Shown: positions 52,786 through 63,825 of the stretch, piece after piece
How the letters are laid out: each line of letters begins with the position of its first letter
How positions within the stretch are numbered: position 1 is the first letter of the stretch
DNA from: Rubellimicrobium aerolatum
GTDB lineage: Bacteria > Pseudomonadota > Alphaproteobacteria > Rhodobacterales > Rhodobacteraceae
Reading direction: 5' to 3'
Assembly: GCF_017872975.1 (NCBI RefSeq)
Contig: NZ_JAGGJP010000006.1
Coordinates: forward strand, 62,001 to 126,000
DNA length: 64,000 nt
Notes under the pieces: generated by a model
The model's input: the letters and a program-made list of their open reading frames with translations, nothing else
Told to the model about the DNA's origin: nothing
Databases searched by the model: none
Position numbers and translations under genes: made by a program

Positions 52786-53366
52786 CGCTGCCCACGCCGC
52801 AGGAGGTGCTCGATGTCTGGCTCCGCGAGGTCGGCCCCGACGGCTGGTATCGCGCCGACGACGCCCTCGACCAGCGGCTCCGCGACCGCTTCCTCCCCCT
52901 CTGGGAGGCGGCGATGCAGGGCCGGCTCGGCCTCTGGCTCGTCACCCCGCACGACGCGCTCGCCTACGTGATCCTGCTCGACCAGTTCCCCCGCAACATG
53001 TTCCGGGGCGACGCCCGCGCCTTCGCCTCGGACCCGCACGCCCGCGCCGCCGCCAAGACCGCCATCGCCCGCGACTGGGACCTCAGGATCCCCCCGCCCG
53101 AGCGTCAGTTCCTCTACCTTCCCCTCGAACATTCCGAGAGCCTGATCGACCAGGACCGCGCCGTGCGCCTGTTCAAGGCCCGCCTCCCCGACGCGCCCGA
53201 CCAGCTCCTCCACGCCCGCGCCCACCGCGACCAGATCCGCCGCTTCGGCCGCTTCCCCACCCGCAACGAGGTCCTGCGCCGCGAGAGCACGCCCGCCGAA
53301 CGGGCCTTCCTGGCCGAGGGCGGCTACCCCGCGCTGGTCGAACGGATGCGCGCCGAGGCCGCCTGA
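52782..53366 (+). CDS. DUF924-family protein
   Basis: This 194-residue cytoplasmic helical protein of DUF924 shows the usual motifs: VLDVWLREVGPDGWYRADDA near the start, LVTPHDALAYVILLDQFPRN, MFRGDARAFASD, LYLPLEHSESLIDQDRAV and RDQIRRFGRFPTRNEVLRR. The fold is tetratricopeptide-like; no reaction is known. The ATG overlaps the transporter's stop by four bases. Confidence 0.92.
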   Translation: MTLPTPQEVLDVWLREVGPDGWYRADDALDQRLRDRFLPLWEAAMQGRLGLWLVTPHDALAYVILLDQFPRNMFRGDARAFASDPHARAAAKTAIARDWDLRIPPPERQFLYLPLEHSESLIDQDRAVRLFKARLPDAPDQLLHARAHRDQIRRFGRFPTRNEVLRRESTPAERAFLAEGGYPALVERMRAEAA

Positions 53367-53450
53367 CCCGTCGCTCTGGCCCCGTCGCTCTGGCAACGAG
53401 GCACGCCATGCACTAACAACGCCTCACTTTGGGCCAGGGGAGATGATGGC

Positions 53451-54842
53451 ATGGCGACCCGCAGCTTCGACGTGATCGTGATCGGGGCGGGCCCCGGCGG
53501 CTACGTGGCCGCGATCCGGGCCGCGCAACTGGGCAAGAAGGTCGTGATCGTCGAACGCGAGCACCTGGGCGGCATCTGCCTCAACTGGGGCTGCATCCCG
53601 ACCAAGGCGCTCCTGCGCTCCGCCGAGGTGTTCCACCTCTTCCACCGCGCCAAGGAGTTCGGCCTGAAGGTCGAGAAGCCCGACTTCGACTTCGACGCGG
53701 TCATCAAGCGGTCGCGCGGCGTGGCCAAGCAGTTGTCGTCCGGCATCGGCCACCTGATGAAGAAGAACAAGGTCGAGGTGGTGATGGGCCAGGCCCGCCT
53801 CGCCGGAAAGGGCCGCGTCACCGTCGCGACCGACAAGGGCACCGAGGACCTCCAGGCCCCGGCCATCATCCTCGCCACCGGCGCGCGGGCGCGCAGCCTG
53901 CCGGGCATGGAGCCCGACGGCGACCTGATCTGGAGCTACCGCCACGCGCTCCAGCCGCCCCGGATGCCCAAGGACCTCCTCGTGATCGGCTCCGGCGCCA
54001 TCGGCATCGAGTTCGCGAGCTTCTTCAACACCATGGGCGCCAAGGTGACGGTCGTGGAGGTCGCGGACCGCATCCTGCCCATCGAGGACGCCGAGGTCTC
54101 GGCCTTCGCCAAAAAGCAGTTCGTCAAGCAGGGCATGACCATCCACGAGGGGGCCAAGGTCGCGCTGACCAAGGGCAACGGCTCTGTCACCGCCCGGATC
54201 GAGGCCGGCGGCAAGACCGAGGACAAGGTCTTCGACACCGTCATCTCCGCCGTGGGCATCGTCGGCAACGTCGAGGACCTCGGCCTGGAGGAGGCCGGCG
54301 TGAAGGTGGAGCGCACTCACGTCGTCACCGACGAGTTCTGCCGCACCGGCGTCGAGGGCCTTTACGCCATCGGCGACGTGGCCGGGGCCCCCTGGCTCGC
54401 CCACAAGGCCAGCCACGAGGGCGTCATGGTGGCCGAGCTCATCGCCGGCCAGCACGTCCACCCGCTCAAGCCCGGCTCCATCGCCGGCTGCACCTACTGC
54501 CAGCCGCAGGTGGCCTCCGTCGGCTTCACCGAGGCCCGCGCCAAGGAGCTGGGCTTCGAGGTCAAAGTCGGCCGCTTCCCCTTCATCGGCAACGGCAAGG
54601 CCATCGCCCTCGGAGAGCCCGAGGGCTTCATCAAGACCGTGTTCGACGCCAAGACCGGCGAGCTGCTGGGCGCGCACATGGTCGGAGCCGAGGTGACCGA
54701 GCTGATCCAGGGCTATATCGTCGGCCGCTCCCTGGAAACGACCGAGGCCGAGCTGATGGAGACGGTGTTCCCGCACCCGACGCTCTCCGAGATGATGCAC
54801 GAGTCGGTTCTCGACGCCTACGGACGGGCGCTGCACTTCTAG
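53451..54842 (+). CDS. lpd: Dihydrolipoyl dehydrogenase
   Basis: This 463-residue flavoprotein disulfide reductase reoxidises lipoamide in 2-oxoacid dehydrogenase and related complexes. The FAD motif is VIVIGAGPGGYVAAIRAAQL (8-27), the redox disulfide lies in GGICLNWGCIPTK (C43, C48), the NAD motif is VIGSGAIGIEFASFF, and the C-terminal base is in FPHPTLSEMMHES. GGGGAG lies before the ATG. No E1 or E2 subunit gene is adjacent, so the complex it serves cannot be told; the WGC active-site form is shared by alphaproteobacterial Lpd enzymes. Confidence 0.95.
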   Translation: MATRSFDVIVIGAGPGGYVAAIRAAQLGKKVVIVEREHLGGICLNWGCIPTKALLRSAEVFHLFHRAKEFGLKVEKPDFDFDAVIKRSRGVAKQLSSGIGHLMKKNKVEVVMGQARLAGKGRVTVATDKGTEDLQAPAIILATGARARSLPGMEPDGDLIWSYRHALQPPRMPKDLLVIGSGAIGIEFASFFNTMGAKVTVVEVADRILPIEDAEVSAFAKKQFVKQGMTIHEGAKVALTKGNGSVTARIEAGGKTEDKVFDTVISAVGIVGNVEDLGLEEAGVKVERTHVVTDEFCRTGVEGLYAIGDVAGAPWLAHKASHEGVMVAELIAGQHVHPLKPGSIAGCTYCQPQVASVGFTEARAKELGFEVKVGRFPFIGNGKAIALGEPEGFIKTVFDAKTGELLGAHMVGAEVTELIQGYIVGRSLETTEAELMETVFPHPTLSEMMHESVLDAYGRALHF

Positions 54843-55256
54843 CCCGACCTCCGCCGGGCCCCCGCCCGACCTTCGCCCGGCCAGCCCCGGACCCGATCCG
54901 GGGTCCATTCAAGGCCGCCCCGATCCTGCCCCAATCGGGCCACGATCCGACCCCGCCGATCCCCGGCCCGGGGCAACAGCGCCGACAGATTCGCCGCCGC
55001 GGCCCGCCCGGGTTCGCGGCGGCTTCGTCTGCGAAACTACCGAAAGTTGAGCAGGTTAGGATGCCCTCCTCCCTCCGGCGAGGGCCGGCCAGTTTTCGCG
55101 CACGATTTCCATATTGGCGACAATGGGTTAAGGTTTGGGGCAGGAATGTGGCGTGATTGCGCCTTTTTTTGTTGGCGCCGCTCGCCGTTATGTTACTTCT
55201 ATGCTGCACTCGCACAGTGATGGGCGAGGCCTTGTGCATAGAATATGGAGGGCTTC
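54843..55256. other. Intergenic region upstream of the second VPxPA-CTERM gene
   Basis: This 414-base gap has no gene I can support. The left half is GC-rich with a GGACCC / GGGTCC inverted repeat (54889-54906) that may end lpd transcription. The right half is unusually AT-rich for this genome. It holds GCGCC-TTTTTTT-GTT-GGCGC (55159-55178), an inverted repeat around a T run, and TATGTT at 55189-55194 as a possible -10 box. The extended AT-rich leader suggests regulated expression of the following surface protein. Confidence 0.5.
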
Positions 55257-55790
55257 ATGCTCACAAACTGGAAGGCGACCGCTCTGGCGGCGGCCCTGGC
55301 CGCGGCCCCGCTCACGGCCTCCGCGACGACCTTCGTGACGCCGGGTGGCAGCTACGACCTGCTGGCCGACGACTACTTCTTCAACGGCGACTTCGACATC
55401 GGCGACGCCGGGACGACCTACACCTTCAGCTTCTTCAACAGCTCCACGAACCCGGTTCAGGCGTTCTTCGGCGCCACCGTGCTTCAGGTGTCGGCCGCCT
55501 TCTCCGACGGCGTGACCTTCACCTTCGGCTCGCTCGGCCCGGTGACCGTGCCGGAAGGCGACACCGACGGCGCCGAGACGACGCTGATCGTGGCCGCCGG
55601 TGAATCCATCGACCTGCTGGTCGAATGGGGCACCGTGATCGACGATGGCCTGCTGAACGGCGGCGGCACCGCCGACATCGACTTCGCCGTCGAAGCCGCC
55701 GTGATCCCGGTCCCGGCCGCCGGCCTGCTGCTGATCTCCGCCCTGGGCGGCCTCGCGGCCCTGCGCCGCCGCAAGTCGGCGAACGCCTGA
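55257..55790 (+). CDS. VPxPA-CTERM exported surface protein
   Basis: This 177-residue protein has a signal peptide (WKATALAAALAAAPLTASA), a beta-rich acidic body with no cysteine (ADDYFFNGDFDIGDAGTTYT, FSFFNSSTNPVQAFFG), and the sorting tail VIPVPAAGLLLISALGGLAA then LRRRKSANA. The tail has the VPxPA motif, helix and basic cluster of VPLPA-CTERM proteins, which are handled by an exosortase. GGAGGG lies six bases before the ATG. It precedes a nucleotide-sugar enzyme, which would suit a glycosylated or matrix-bound product, though the terminator at 55807 separates them. Confidence 0.88.
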   Translation: MLTNWKATALAAALAAAPLTASATTFVTPGGSYDLLADDYFFNGDFDIGDAGTTYTFSFFNSSTNPVQAFFGATVLQVSAAFSDGVTFTFGSLGPVTVPEGDTDGAETTLIVAAGESIDLLVEWGTVIDDGLLNGGGTADIDFAVEAAVIPVPAAGLLLISALGGLAALRRRKSANA

Positions 55791-55806
55791 TCCTCGCGAT
55801 CCGGGC

Positions 55807-55841
55807 AAGGGGGGCCGCAGCCGCTGCGGCCCCCCTTGTCA
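55807..55841 (+). terminator. Terminator after the VPxPA-CTERM gene
   Basis: Perfect 14-bp stem AAGGGGGGCCGCAG / CTGCGGCCCCCCTT with a 3-base loop, followed by GTCATG rather than a long T run. Confidence 0.8.
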
Positions 55842-56048
55842 TGTCCGCCCCTCATGTCCCGCCCGACCGGCCATGGGGTCCGGGGCAGGGACGACCGCAT
55901 TTGATTCGTATTCTATGAGACTTGTCCCGAGAAGCGACCGCCGAACGGGCCGTGCGGGCGGGGCCGTAAGGGCTTCCTTAACTCCGACCTGCTAGAACTG
56001 GGCCTCGACGCTGGCGCAACCGTTCGAACGGAAAGGGGAGGGATCGCG

Positions 56049-56159
56049 ATGACCATGCACGACGACACGGCCCGTCCGGCCAGCCCCCGCTCGGCCGGCC
56101 CGTCCGCCGCCGCGTCCCGTCCCATCGCAAGGAGGAGAGGTCATGCCCCGCGTCTATGA
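56049..56159 (+). CDS. Possible 36-codon leader ORF before the UXS-like gene
   Basis: ATG at 56049 follows GGGGAGG at ideal spacing. The frame encodes 36 residues ([20 protein letters not shown], then an Arg-rich end) and ends TGA at 56157-56159, running 17 bases into the following gene in another frame. The ribosome site of that gene lies inside this ORF. It may be a coupling leader peptide. The composition is simple, and it could be chance in GC-rich DNA. Confidence 0.35.
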   Translation: MTMHDDTARPASPRSAGPSAAASRPIARRRGHAPRL

Positions 56160-57117
56160 CAGCCGCAAGCGCATCGTGGTCACCGGCGGCGCCGGCTTCA
56201 TCGGCTCGCACCTGACCGACCGCCTGCTCGCCCAGGGGCACGAGGTGATCTGCGTGGACAACCTCTTCACGGGGACCAAGCGCAACATCGACCACCTGCA
56301 CGCCCATCCCCGGTTCGAGTTCATCCGCCACGACGTGACCTTCCCGCTGTATGTCGAGGCCGACGAGATCTACAACCTCGCCTGCCCGGCCTCGCCCGTG
56401 CACTACCAGCACGACCCCGTGCAGACGCTCAAGACCTCCGTCCACGGCGCGATCAACGTGCTGGGCCTCGCCAAGCGCCTGCGCTGCAAGGTGCTCCAGG
56501 CCTCCACGAGCGAGGTCTACGGCGACCCCATCCAGCACCCCCAGGCGGAGGAATACTGGGGCAACGTGAACCCCATCGGCCCCCGCTCCTGCTACGACGA
56601 GGGGAAGCGCTGCGCCGAGACGCTGTTCTTCGACTACCACCGCCAGCACGGCCTGGAGGTCAAGGTCGCCCGCATCTTCAACACCTACGGCCCCCGCGTG
56701 CACCACGCCGACGGCCGCGTGGTGTCGAACCTGATCGTCCAGGCCCTCCGGGGCGAGCCGCTGACCATCTACGGCGATGGCAGCCAGACCCGCTCCTTCT
56801 GCTACGTGGACGACCTCGTGGAGGGGCTGATCCGCCTGATGGAATCGGAACCGGACGTCACCGGCCCCATCAACCTCGGCAACCCCGGCGAGTTCACGAT
56901 CCTGTCCCTGGCCGAGAAGGTCCTCGCCCAGACCGGCAGCCGCTCGCGCCTCGAACGGCGACCCTTGCCGGCCGACGATCCCCGCCAGCGCAAGCCCGAC
57001 ATCGCCCGCGCCAAGGCCCTCCTGGGCTGGGAGCCCAAGGTGATGCTCGACGACGGCCTGGCTCTGACCGTCGGCTCCCTGCGCGAGCGCCTGACCGAGA
57101 TGGCCCTGCTCGCCTGA
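56143..57117 (+). CDS. UDP-glucuronate decarboxylase-like NAD-dependent sugar epimerase/dehydratase
   Basis: This 324-residue extended SDR protein has the NAD motif [18 protein letters not shown] near 13-30, the UXS-like [14 protein letters not shown] and [20 protein letters not shown], the catalytic STSEVYGD and the Tyr/Lys of [13 protein letters not shown]. The [20 protein letters not shown] stretch is also typical of UDP-xylose synthases. It probably makes UDP-xylose from UDP-glucuronate for surface polysaccharide. AAGGAGGAGAGG precedes the ATG and lies inside the small ORF above. It is alone, with glycosyltransferases only at a distance. Confidence 0.88.
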   Translation: MPRVYDSRKRIVVTGGAGFIGSHLTDRLLAQGHEVICVDNLFTGTKRNIDHLHAHPRFEFIRHDVTFPLYVEADEIYNLACPASPVHYQHDPVQTLKTSVHGAINVLGLAKRLRCKVLQASTSEVYGDPIQHPQAEEYWGNVNPIGPRSCYDEGKRCAETLFFDYHRQHGLEVKVARIFNTYGPRVHHADGRVVSNLIVQALRGEPLTIYGDGSQTRSFCYVDDLVEGLIRLMESEPDVTGPINLGNPGEFTILSLAEKVLAQTGSRSRLERRPLPADDPRQRKPDIARAKALLGWEPKVMLDDGLALTVGSLRERLTEMALLA

Positions 57118-57377
57118 TGTCGACCGGATTCATCCTGGCCTCCGGACCGCCCCGCTCGAATCCGCGCCCCGCGGTTTCGATGTCTCGTGTCGCGAGCGGG
57201 CTGGCTCTCCTGGCGGGGGCGGACGCACCCTCCTTCGGTTCGGCGCTCCTGGGGCAGATCGTCCCGCTCCGCCGCCTTCGCCCGTCGCGGAGTCCTGTTC
57301 CGCAAAAGTTCCGCCATCCCGCTTGGCCCGGCCGGACGTTTCCGCTATGTAACCGCGTCCCTCCAGGAGGCGCAGGC

Positions 57378-60239
<2,862 letters not shown>

Positions 60240-60243
60240 GCCG

Positions 60244-60447
60244 TCACCGCTTCATCGGGCAGGTGGAAAGCCCGAGGAGCGAATAGACCGGGCAGCTCCG
60301 CACCAGCCCGGTGAGGAGCGGGACGATGCCGATCAGGTAGAGCCAGCGCCAGCCTGCGTCCGGGTTCAGGATGAAGCCCAGGAGCAGGCCCAGGCCTAGG
60401 ACGATCCGAAGGGCCCGGTCCGCCGGGCCGACATTGGTCTTGAGCAT
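60244..60447 (-). CDS. Small DUF2892 membrane protein
   Basis: This 67-residue protein begins MLKTNVGPADRALRIVLGLG and has two membrane helices (LGLGLLLGFIL and WLYLIGIVPLLTGLVRS), ending CPVYSLLGLSTCPMKR, with two cysteines as in many YgaP-C/DUF2892 proteins. AAGGG precedes the ATG. It lies 82 bases downstream of the Crp/Fnr-like gene on the same strand, with a palindrome in between that could regulate it. DUF2892 also forms the membrane half of the rhodanese at 34297, which suggests a sulfur-related role, by inference. Confidence 0.87.
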   Translation of the reverse strand: MLKTNVGPADRALRIVLGLGLLLGFILNPDAGWRWLYLIGIVPLLTGLVRSCPVYSLLGLSTCPMKR

Positions 60448-60520
60448 CGTGATAACCCTTTTCGAAAGGCCGCGACCTGCGACCATGCGGAAAGCGTAGG
60501 CGCGGCACGTGGGCCAGTCT

Positions 60521-60533
60521 GTGACTTGGTCAC
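60521..60533. promoter_or_regulatory. Candidate operator GTGACttgGTCAC upstream of the DUF2892 gene
   Basis: A perfect palindrome, GTGAC-TTG-GTCAC, at the end of the Crp/Fnr-like gene and 74-86 bases upstream of the DUF2892 start. Its half-site TGTGAC resembles a CRP-type half-site, but the spacing is three bases shorter. Confidence 0.4.
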
Positions 60534-61201
60534 GCAAGATCCTCCGCCGCCGCGAGCCGGCGCAGCGCGGCCGCGTCCCGAAGGTGCACCTGACCCCGGT
60601 CCGTCGCCACCCAGCCGCGCCGGGCGAAGCCGTCCAAGCGGCGCGACACCACCTCGCGCGCCGTTCCGACGCGGGTCGCCAACTCGGCCTGCGTCGCCCG
60701 CACCTCGTCCCCTTCGGCCATCGCGAGCAGCGCGGCGGCCAGCCGGCTTTCGACGCGCTGGAAGGCCACCCGTTCAAGGAGCCGGAGCAACTCCTGCATC
60801 CGCGCCCCGAAGGCACCGAAGACGAAGGCGCGGAACGGGGGCGCCTCGTCCATCAGGCGCAGGAACAGCCCGCGCGGGATGAGCGCCACCTCGGCGGGTT
60901 CCGCCGCGACGGCCTCGCCCGCGTAGTCCTCGCCGCCCAGAAGGCTCAGGGTAGTCTGCACGCAGCTCTGCCCGGGCTCGACCGAGTAGAGGAGGATCTC
61001 GCGGCCCGTGGGCCCGGTCAGGAAGACGTCGATGCGGCCGGACAGGACCACGACGAAGCCCCGCGCCGACTGGCCGGGCCGGAAGAGGACCGTTCCGCGT
61101 TCGACCGCCGCCGATGGCAGCGCCCCCAACTCACGCTCCGCCCAGGGCGGAAGGTGCAGGAGCCCGGCCCGTCGGGTCCAGGCAGGGGGGCTGGGCGGCA
61201 T
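60530..61201 (-). CDS. Crp/Fnr-family transcriptional regulator
   Basis: This 223-residue regulator has a cyclic-nucleotide-binding-like sensor domain (about 15-140: RGTVLFRPGQSARGFVVVLS, GREILLYSVEPGQSCVQTTL) with C80 as its only cysteine, a long dimer helix (LLRLLERVAFQRVESRLAAA) and a winged helix-turn-helix (RATQAELATRVGTAREVVSR). The N-terminal cysteines of an Fe-S FNR are absent. The sensed signal could be a nucleotide, redox state or sulfur species. The next gene downstream is a DUF2892 protein, with a palindrome between them that may be this regulator's target. Confidence 0.9.
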   Translation of the reverse strand: MPPSPPAWTRRAGLLHLPPWAERELGALPSAAVERGTVLFRPGQSARGFVVVLSGRIDVFLTGPTGREILLYSVEPGQSCVQTTLSLLGGEDYAGEAVAAEPAEVALIPRGLFLRLMDEAPPFRAFVFGAFGARMQELLRLLERVAFQRVESRLAAALLAMAEGDEVRATQAELATRVGTAREVVSRRLDGFARRGWVATDRGQVHLRDAAALRRLAAAEDLA

Positions 61202-61297
61202 GGCGCCTCCGGCATGGCAACGCCCCCAGCAAAGCCGAGGGCGCCACTGAACGCAACAACCCTATGGGCCGGTCGGTTCATCCCCGTGCGAGCCGGA

Positions 61298-62797
61298 TCA
61301 CTCCATCTGACGGAAGTTCAGCGCCGCGCCTTCCTTGATCCCCGAGGGCCAGCGCGAGGTGATGGTCTTGGTCCGCGTGTAGAAGCGGAACGAGTCCGGC
61401 CCGTGCTGGTTCAGGTCGCCGAAGGCCGACTTCTTCCAGCCGCCGAAGGTGTGGTAGGCCAGCGGCACCGGGATCGGCACGTTGATGCCGATCATGCCGA
61501 CGTTCACCCGCGCCGCGAAGTCGCGCGCCGTGTCGCCGTCCCGCGTGTAGATCGCCGTGCCGTTGCCGTATTCGTGGCTCATGGCGAGGTCCAGCGCCTC
61601 CTCGTAGGTCTTGGCGCGCACCGTGGACAGCACCGGCCCGAAGATCTCCTTGCGGTAGATGTCCATCTCGGGCGTCACCCGGTCGAACAGGTGCGGCCCG
61701 ACGAAGAACCCGTCCTCGTAGCCCTGGAGCTTGAAGCCGCGCCCGTCCACGACCAACTCGGCGCCCTGCGCGACGCCCGTCTCGATCAGCGCCAGGATGT
61801 TCTGCTTGGCGGCGGCGGTGACGACGGGGCCGTAGTCCACGTCCTTGCCGCCGGTGTAGGGGCCGACCTTCAGCTTCTCGATGCGCGGAACCAGCTTCTC
61901 GATCAGCCGGTCGGCCGTCTCCTCGCCCACCGGCACCGCGACCGAGATCGCCATGCAGCGCTCCCCGGCGGCCCCATAGCCCGCGCCCACCAGCGCGTCG
62001 GCCGCCTGATCCAGATCGGCGTCGGGCATGACGATCATGTGGTTCTTGGCGCCGCCGAAGGCCTGCACGCGCTTGCCGTTCGCCGCGCCGCGCCCGTAGA
62101 TGTATTGCGCGATCGGCGTCGATCCCACGAAGCCCACCGCCTGGATCTCGGGATGGTCGAGGATGGCGTCCACCGCCGCCTTGTCGCCATTGACGACCTG
62201 AAGGATGCCCTTGGGCAGCCCCGCTTCCTCCATCAGCTCGGCCAGCATCATCGGCACCGTCGGCGCGCGCTCGGACGGCTTGAGGATGAAGGCGTTGCCG
62301 CAGGCGATGGCGGGCGCGAACATCCACATCGGGATCATGGCCGGGAAGTTGAAGGGCGTGATGCCGGCGCAGACGCCCAGCGCCTGCCGCATCGAATACA
62401 TGTCGATGCCGGGGCCGGCGCCGTCGGTGAACTCGCCCTTCAGCAGGTGCGGCGCGCCGACGCAGAACTCCACGACCTCCAGGCCCCGCTGCACGTCGCC
62501 CGCCGCGTCGGGCAGCGTCTTGCCATGTTCGCGCGACAGCGCCTCGGCCAGCTTGTCCATGTCGCGGTTCAGCAGCGCGACCATCTTCATCATTACCCGC
62601 GCCCGGCGCTGCGGGTTCACGGCGGCCCACTTGGGCTGCGCCGCGGCGGCGAGGCGGACCGCCTGATCCATCTCCTCGACCGAGGCCAGCGGCACGCGCG
62701 CCTGCACCTCGCCGGTGGCGGGGTTGAACACGTCGGAGAAGCGGCCCGAAGTGCCCTTCACGTGCTCGCCGTTGATGTAATGGGTCAGTTCCTGCAT
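61298..62797 (-). CDS. mmsA: Methylmalonate-semialdehyde dehydrogenase (CoA-acylating)
   Basis: This 499-residue aldehyde dehydrogenase converts methylmalonate semialdehyde to propionyl-CoA in valine (and thymine) breakdown; malonate semialdehyde is also used by the family. The NAD and catalytic motifs are AGITPFNFPAMIPMWMFAPA, GFVGSTPIAQYIY, the catalytic C281 in GAAGERCMAIS, and FGGAKNHMIVMPDADLD. Unlike most ALDHs, the family lacks the general-base Glu of the FGGAKN region; here it reads Ala-Lys-Asn. GGGAGGACAAG precedes the ATG. It is divergent from a LysR-type regulator. Confidence 0.95.
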   Translation of the reverse strand: MQELTHYINGEHVKGTSGRFSDVFNPATGEVQARVPLASVEEMDQAVRLAAAAQPKWAAVNPQRRARVMMKMVALLNRDMDKLAEALSREHGKTLPDAAGDVQRGLEVVEFCVGAPHLLKGEFTDGAGPGIDMYSMRQALGVCAGITPFNFPAMIPMWMFAPAIACGNAFILKPSERAPTVPMMLAELMEEAGLPKGILQVVNGDKAAVDAILDHPEIQAVGFVGSTPIAQYIYGRGAANGKRVQAFGGAKNHMIVMPDADLDQAADALVGAGYGAAGERCMAISVAVPVGEETADRLIEKLVPRIEKLKVGPYTGGKDVDYGPVVTAAAKQNILALIETGVAQGAELVVDGRGFKLQGYEDGFFVGPHLFDRVTPEMDIYRKEIFGPVLSTVRAKTYEEALDLAMSHEYGNGTAIYTRDGDTARDFAARVNVGMIGINVPIPVPLAYHTFGGWKKSAFGDLNQHGPDSFRFYTRTKTITSRWPSGIKEGAALNFRQME

Positions 62798-62889
62798 CTT
62801 GTCCTCCCAAGGGCGTTGACGGTTCTCTATCCTTGCGGTTTTCAGGGGAGAAGGACCAACTTCCCAATATCTTCATGCAGGAATGCAGG

Positions 62890-63807
62890 ATGCTCGACTG
62901 GGACGACATGCGCGTGTTCCTGGGCGTGGCCCGCGCCCGCAGCCTGTCCGGCGCGGCCCCCGGTCTCCGGATGGACCCGGCCACCGTCGGCCGCCGCATC
63001 GCCCGGCTGGAGGAGGCGCTGGGCGCGACACTGTTCCTCAAAAGTCAGCAGGGCTACGCGCTGACCGACCTCGGCGGGCGGCTCCAGGCGCGGGCGGAGG
63101 AGGCGGAGGAGGCCATGCGCCTCGCGGTGGAGGAAGGGCAGGGGGCCTCGCAGGGCCTCACGGGGCAGGTGCGGATCGGGGCGCCGGACGGCTGCGCGAA
63201 CTTCCTGTTGCCGCAGGTGGCCGCCCGCATCCAGGCCGGGAACCCGGGGCTCGAGATCCAGATCCTCGCACTCCCCCGCGTGGTGAACCTGTCCCGGCGC
63301 GAGGCCGACATGGCCATCACGGTCAGCCCCCCCGACGCGGGCCGGCTGACCGTGCAGAAGATGACCGACTACCGTCTCCACCTCGCGCAGCGGAGGGACG
63401 CGCCTCCCGTCGCCACGCTGGACGACCTCCGGGGGCGCCCCGTCGTCGGCTATATCCAGGACATGATCTTCGACCGCGCTCTCGACTATCTGGGCGAACT
63501 GGGCCTTGGCCCCGTCACCCTCGCCTCCAACTCCGTGCCGGTGCAGCTCCAGCTCCTCCGGCAGGGCGGCGTGGGCGTCGTCCACGACTTCGCGCTGCCC
63601 TTCGCGCCCGAGCTGCGCCGGGTGCTCACCGAGGAGGTCAGCCTGCGCCGCGCCTTCTACCTCGTGCGCCACGACGCCGACCGGCGAAGCGAACGGATGG
63701 CCCGCCTCGCGGCGGCGCTCAGCCAGGGCCTGCGCGAGGAGGTGGCGCGACTGGAATGCCTCGCCGCCTTGACAGAGGGCCCCGGCCACACGACCCTTGA
63801 CTCATAG
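62890..63807 (+). CDS. LysR-family regulator, likely of mmsA
   Basis: This 305-residue regulator has an N-terminal winged helix-turn-helix (MLDWDDMRVFLGVARARSLS, then AAPGLRMDPATVGRRIARLE) and a C-terminal two-lobed effector domain. It sits divergently next to mmsA, 92 bases between the starts, which is the classical LysR layout, so it probably controls valine catabolism; the effector is not visible. I chose the ATG at 62890, where family similarity begins; in-frame starts at 62875 and 62833 are also open. Confidence 0.88.
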   Translation: MLDWDDMRVFLGVARARSLSGAAPGLRMDPATVGRRIARLEEALGATLFLKSQQGYALTDLGGRLQARAEEAEEAMRLAVEEGQGASQGLTGQVRIGAPDGCANFLLPQVAARIQAGNPGLEIQILALPRVVNLSRREADMAITVSPPDAGRLTVQKMTDYRLHLAQRRDAPPVATLDDLRGRPVVGYIQDMIFDRALDYLGELGLGPVTLASNSVPVQLQLLRQGGVGVVHDFALPFAPELRRVLTEEVSLRRAFYLVRHDADRRSERMARLAAALSQGLREEVARLECLAALTEGPGHTTLDS

Positions 63808-63825
63808 GCAACCAGGGAGGCCGCC

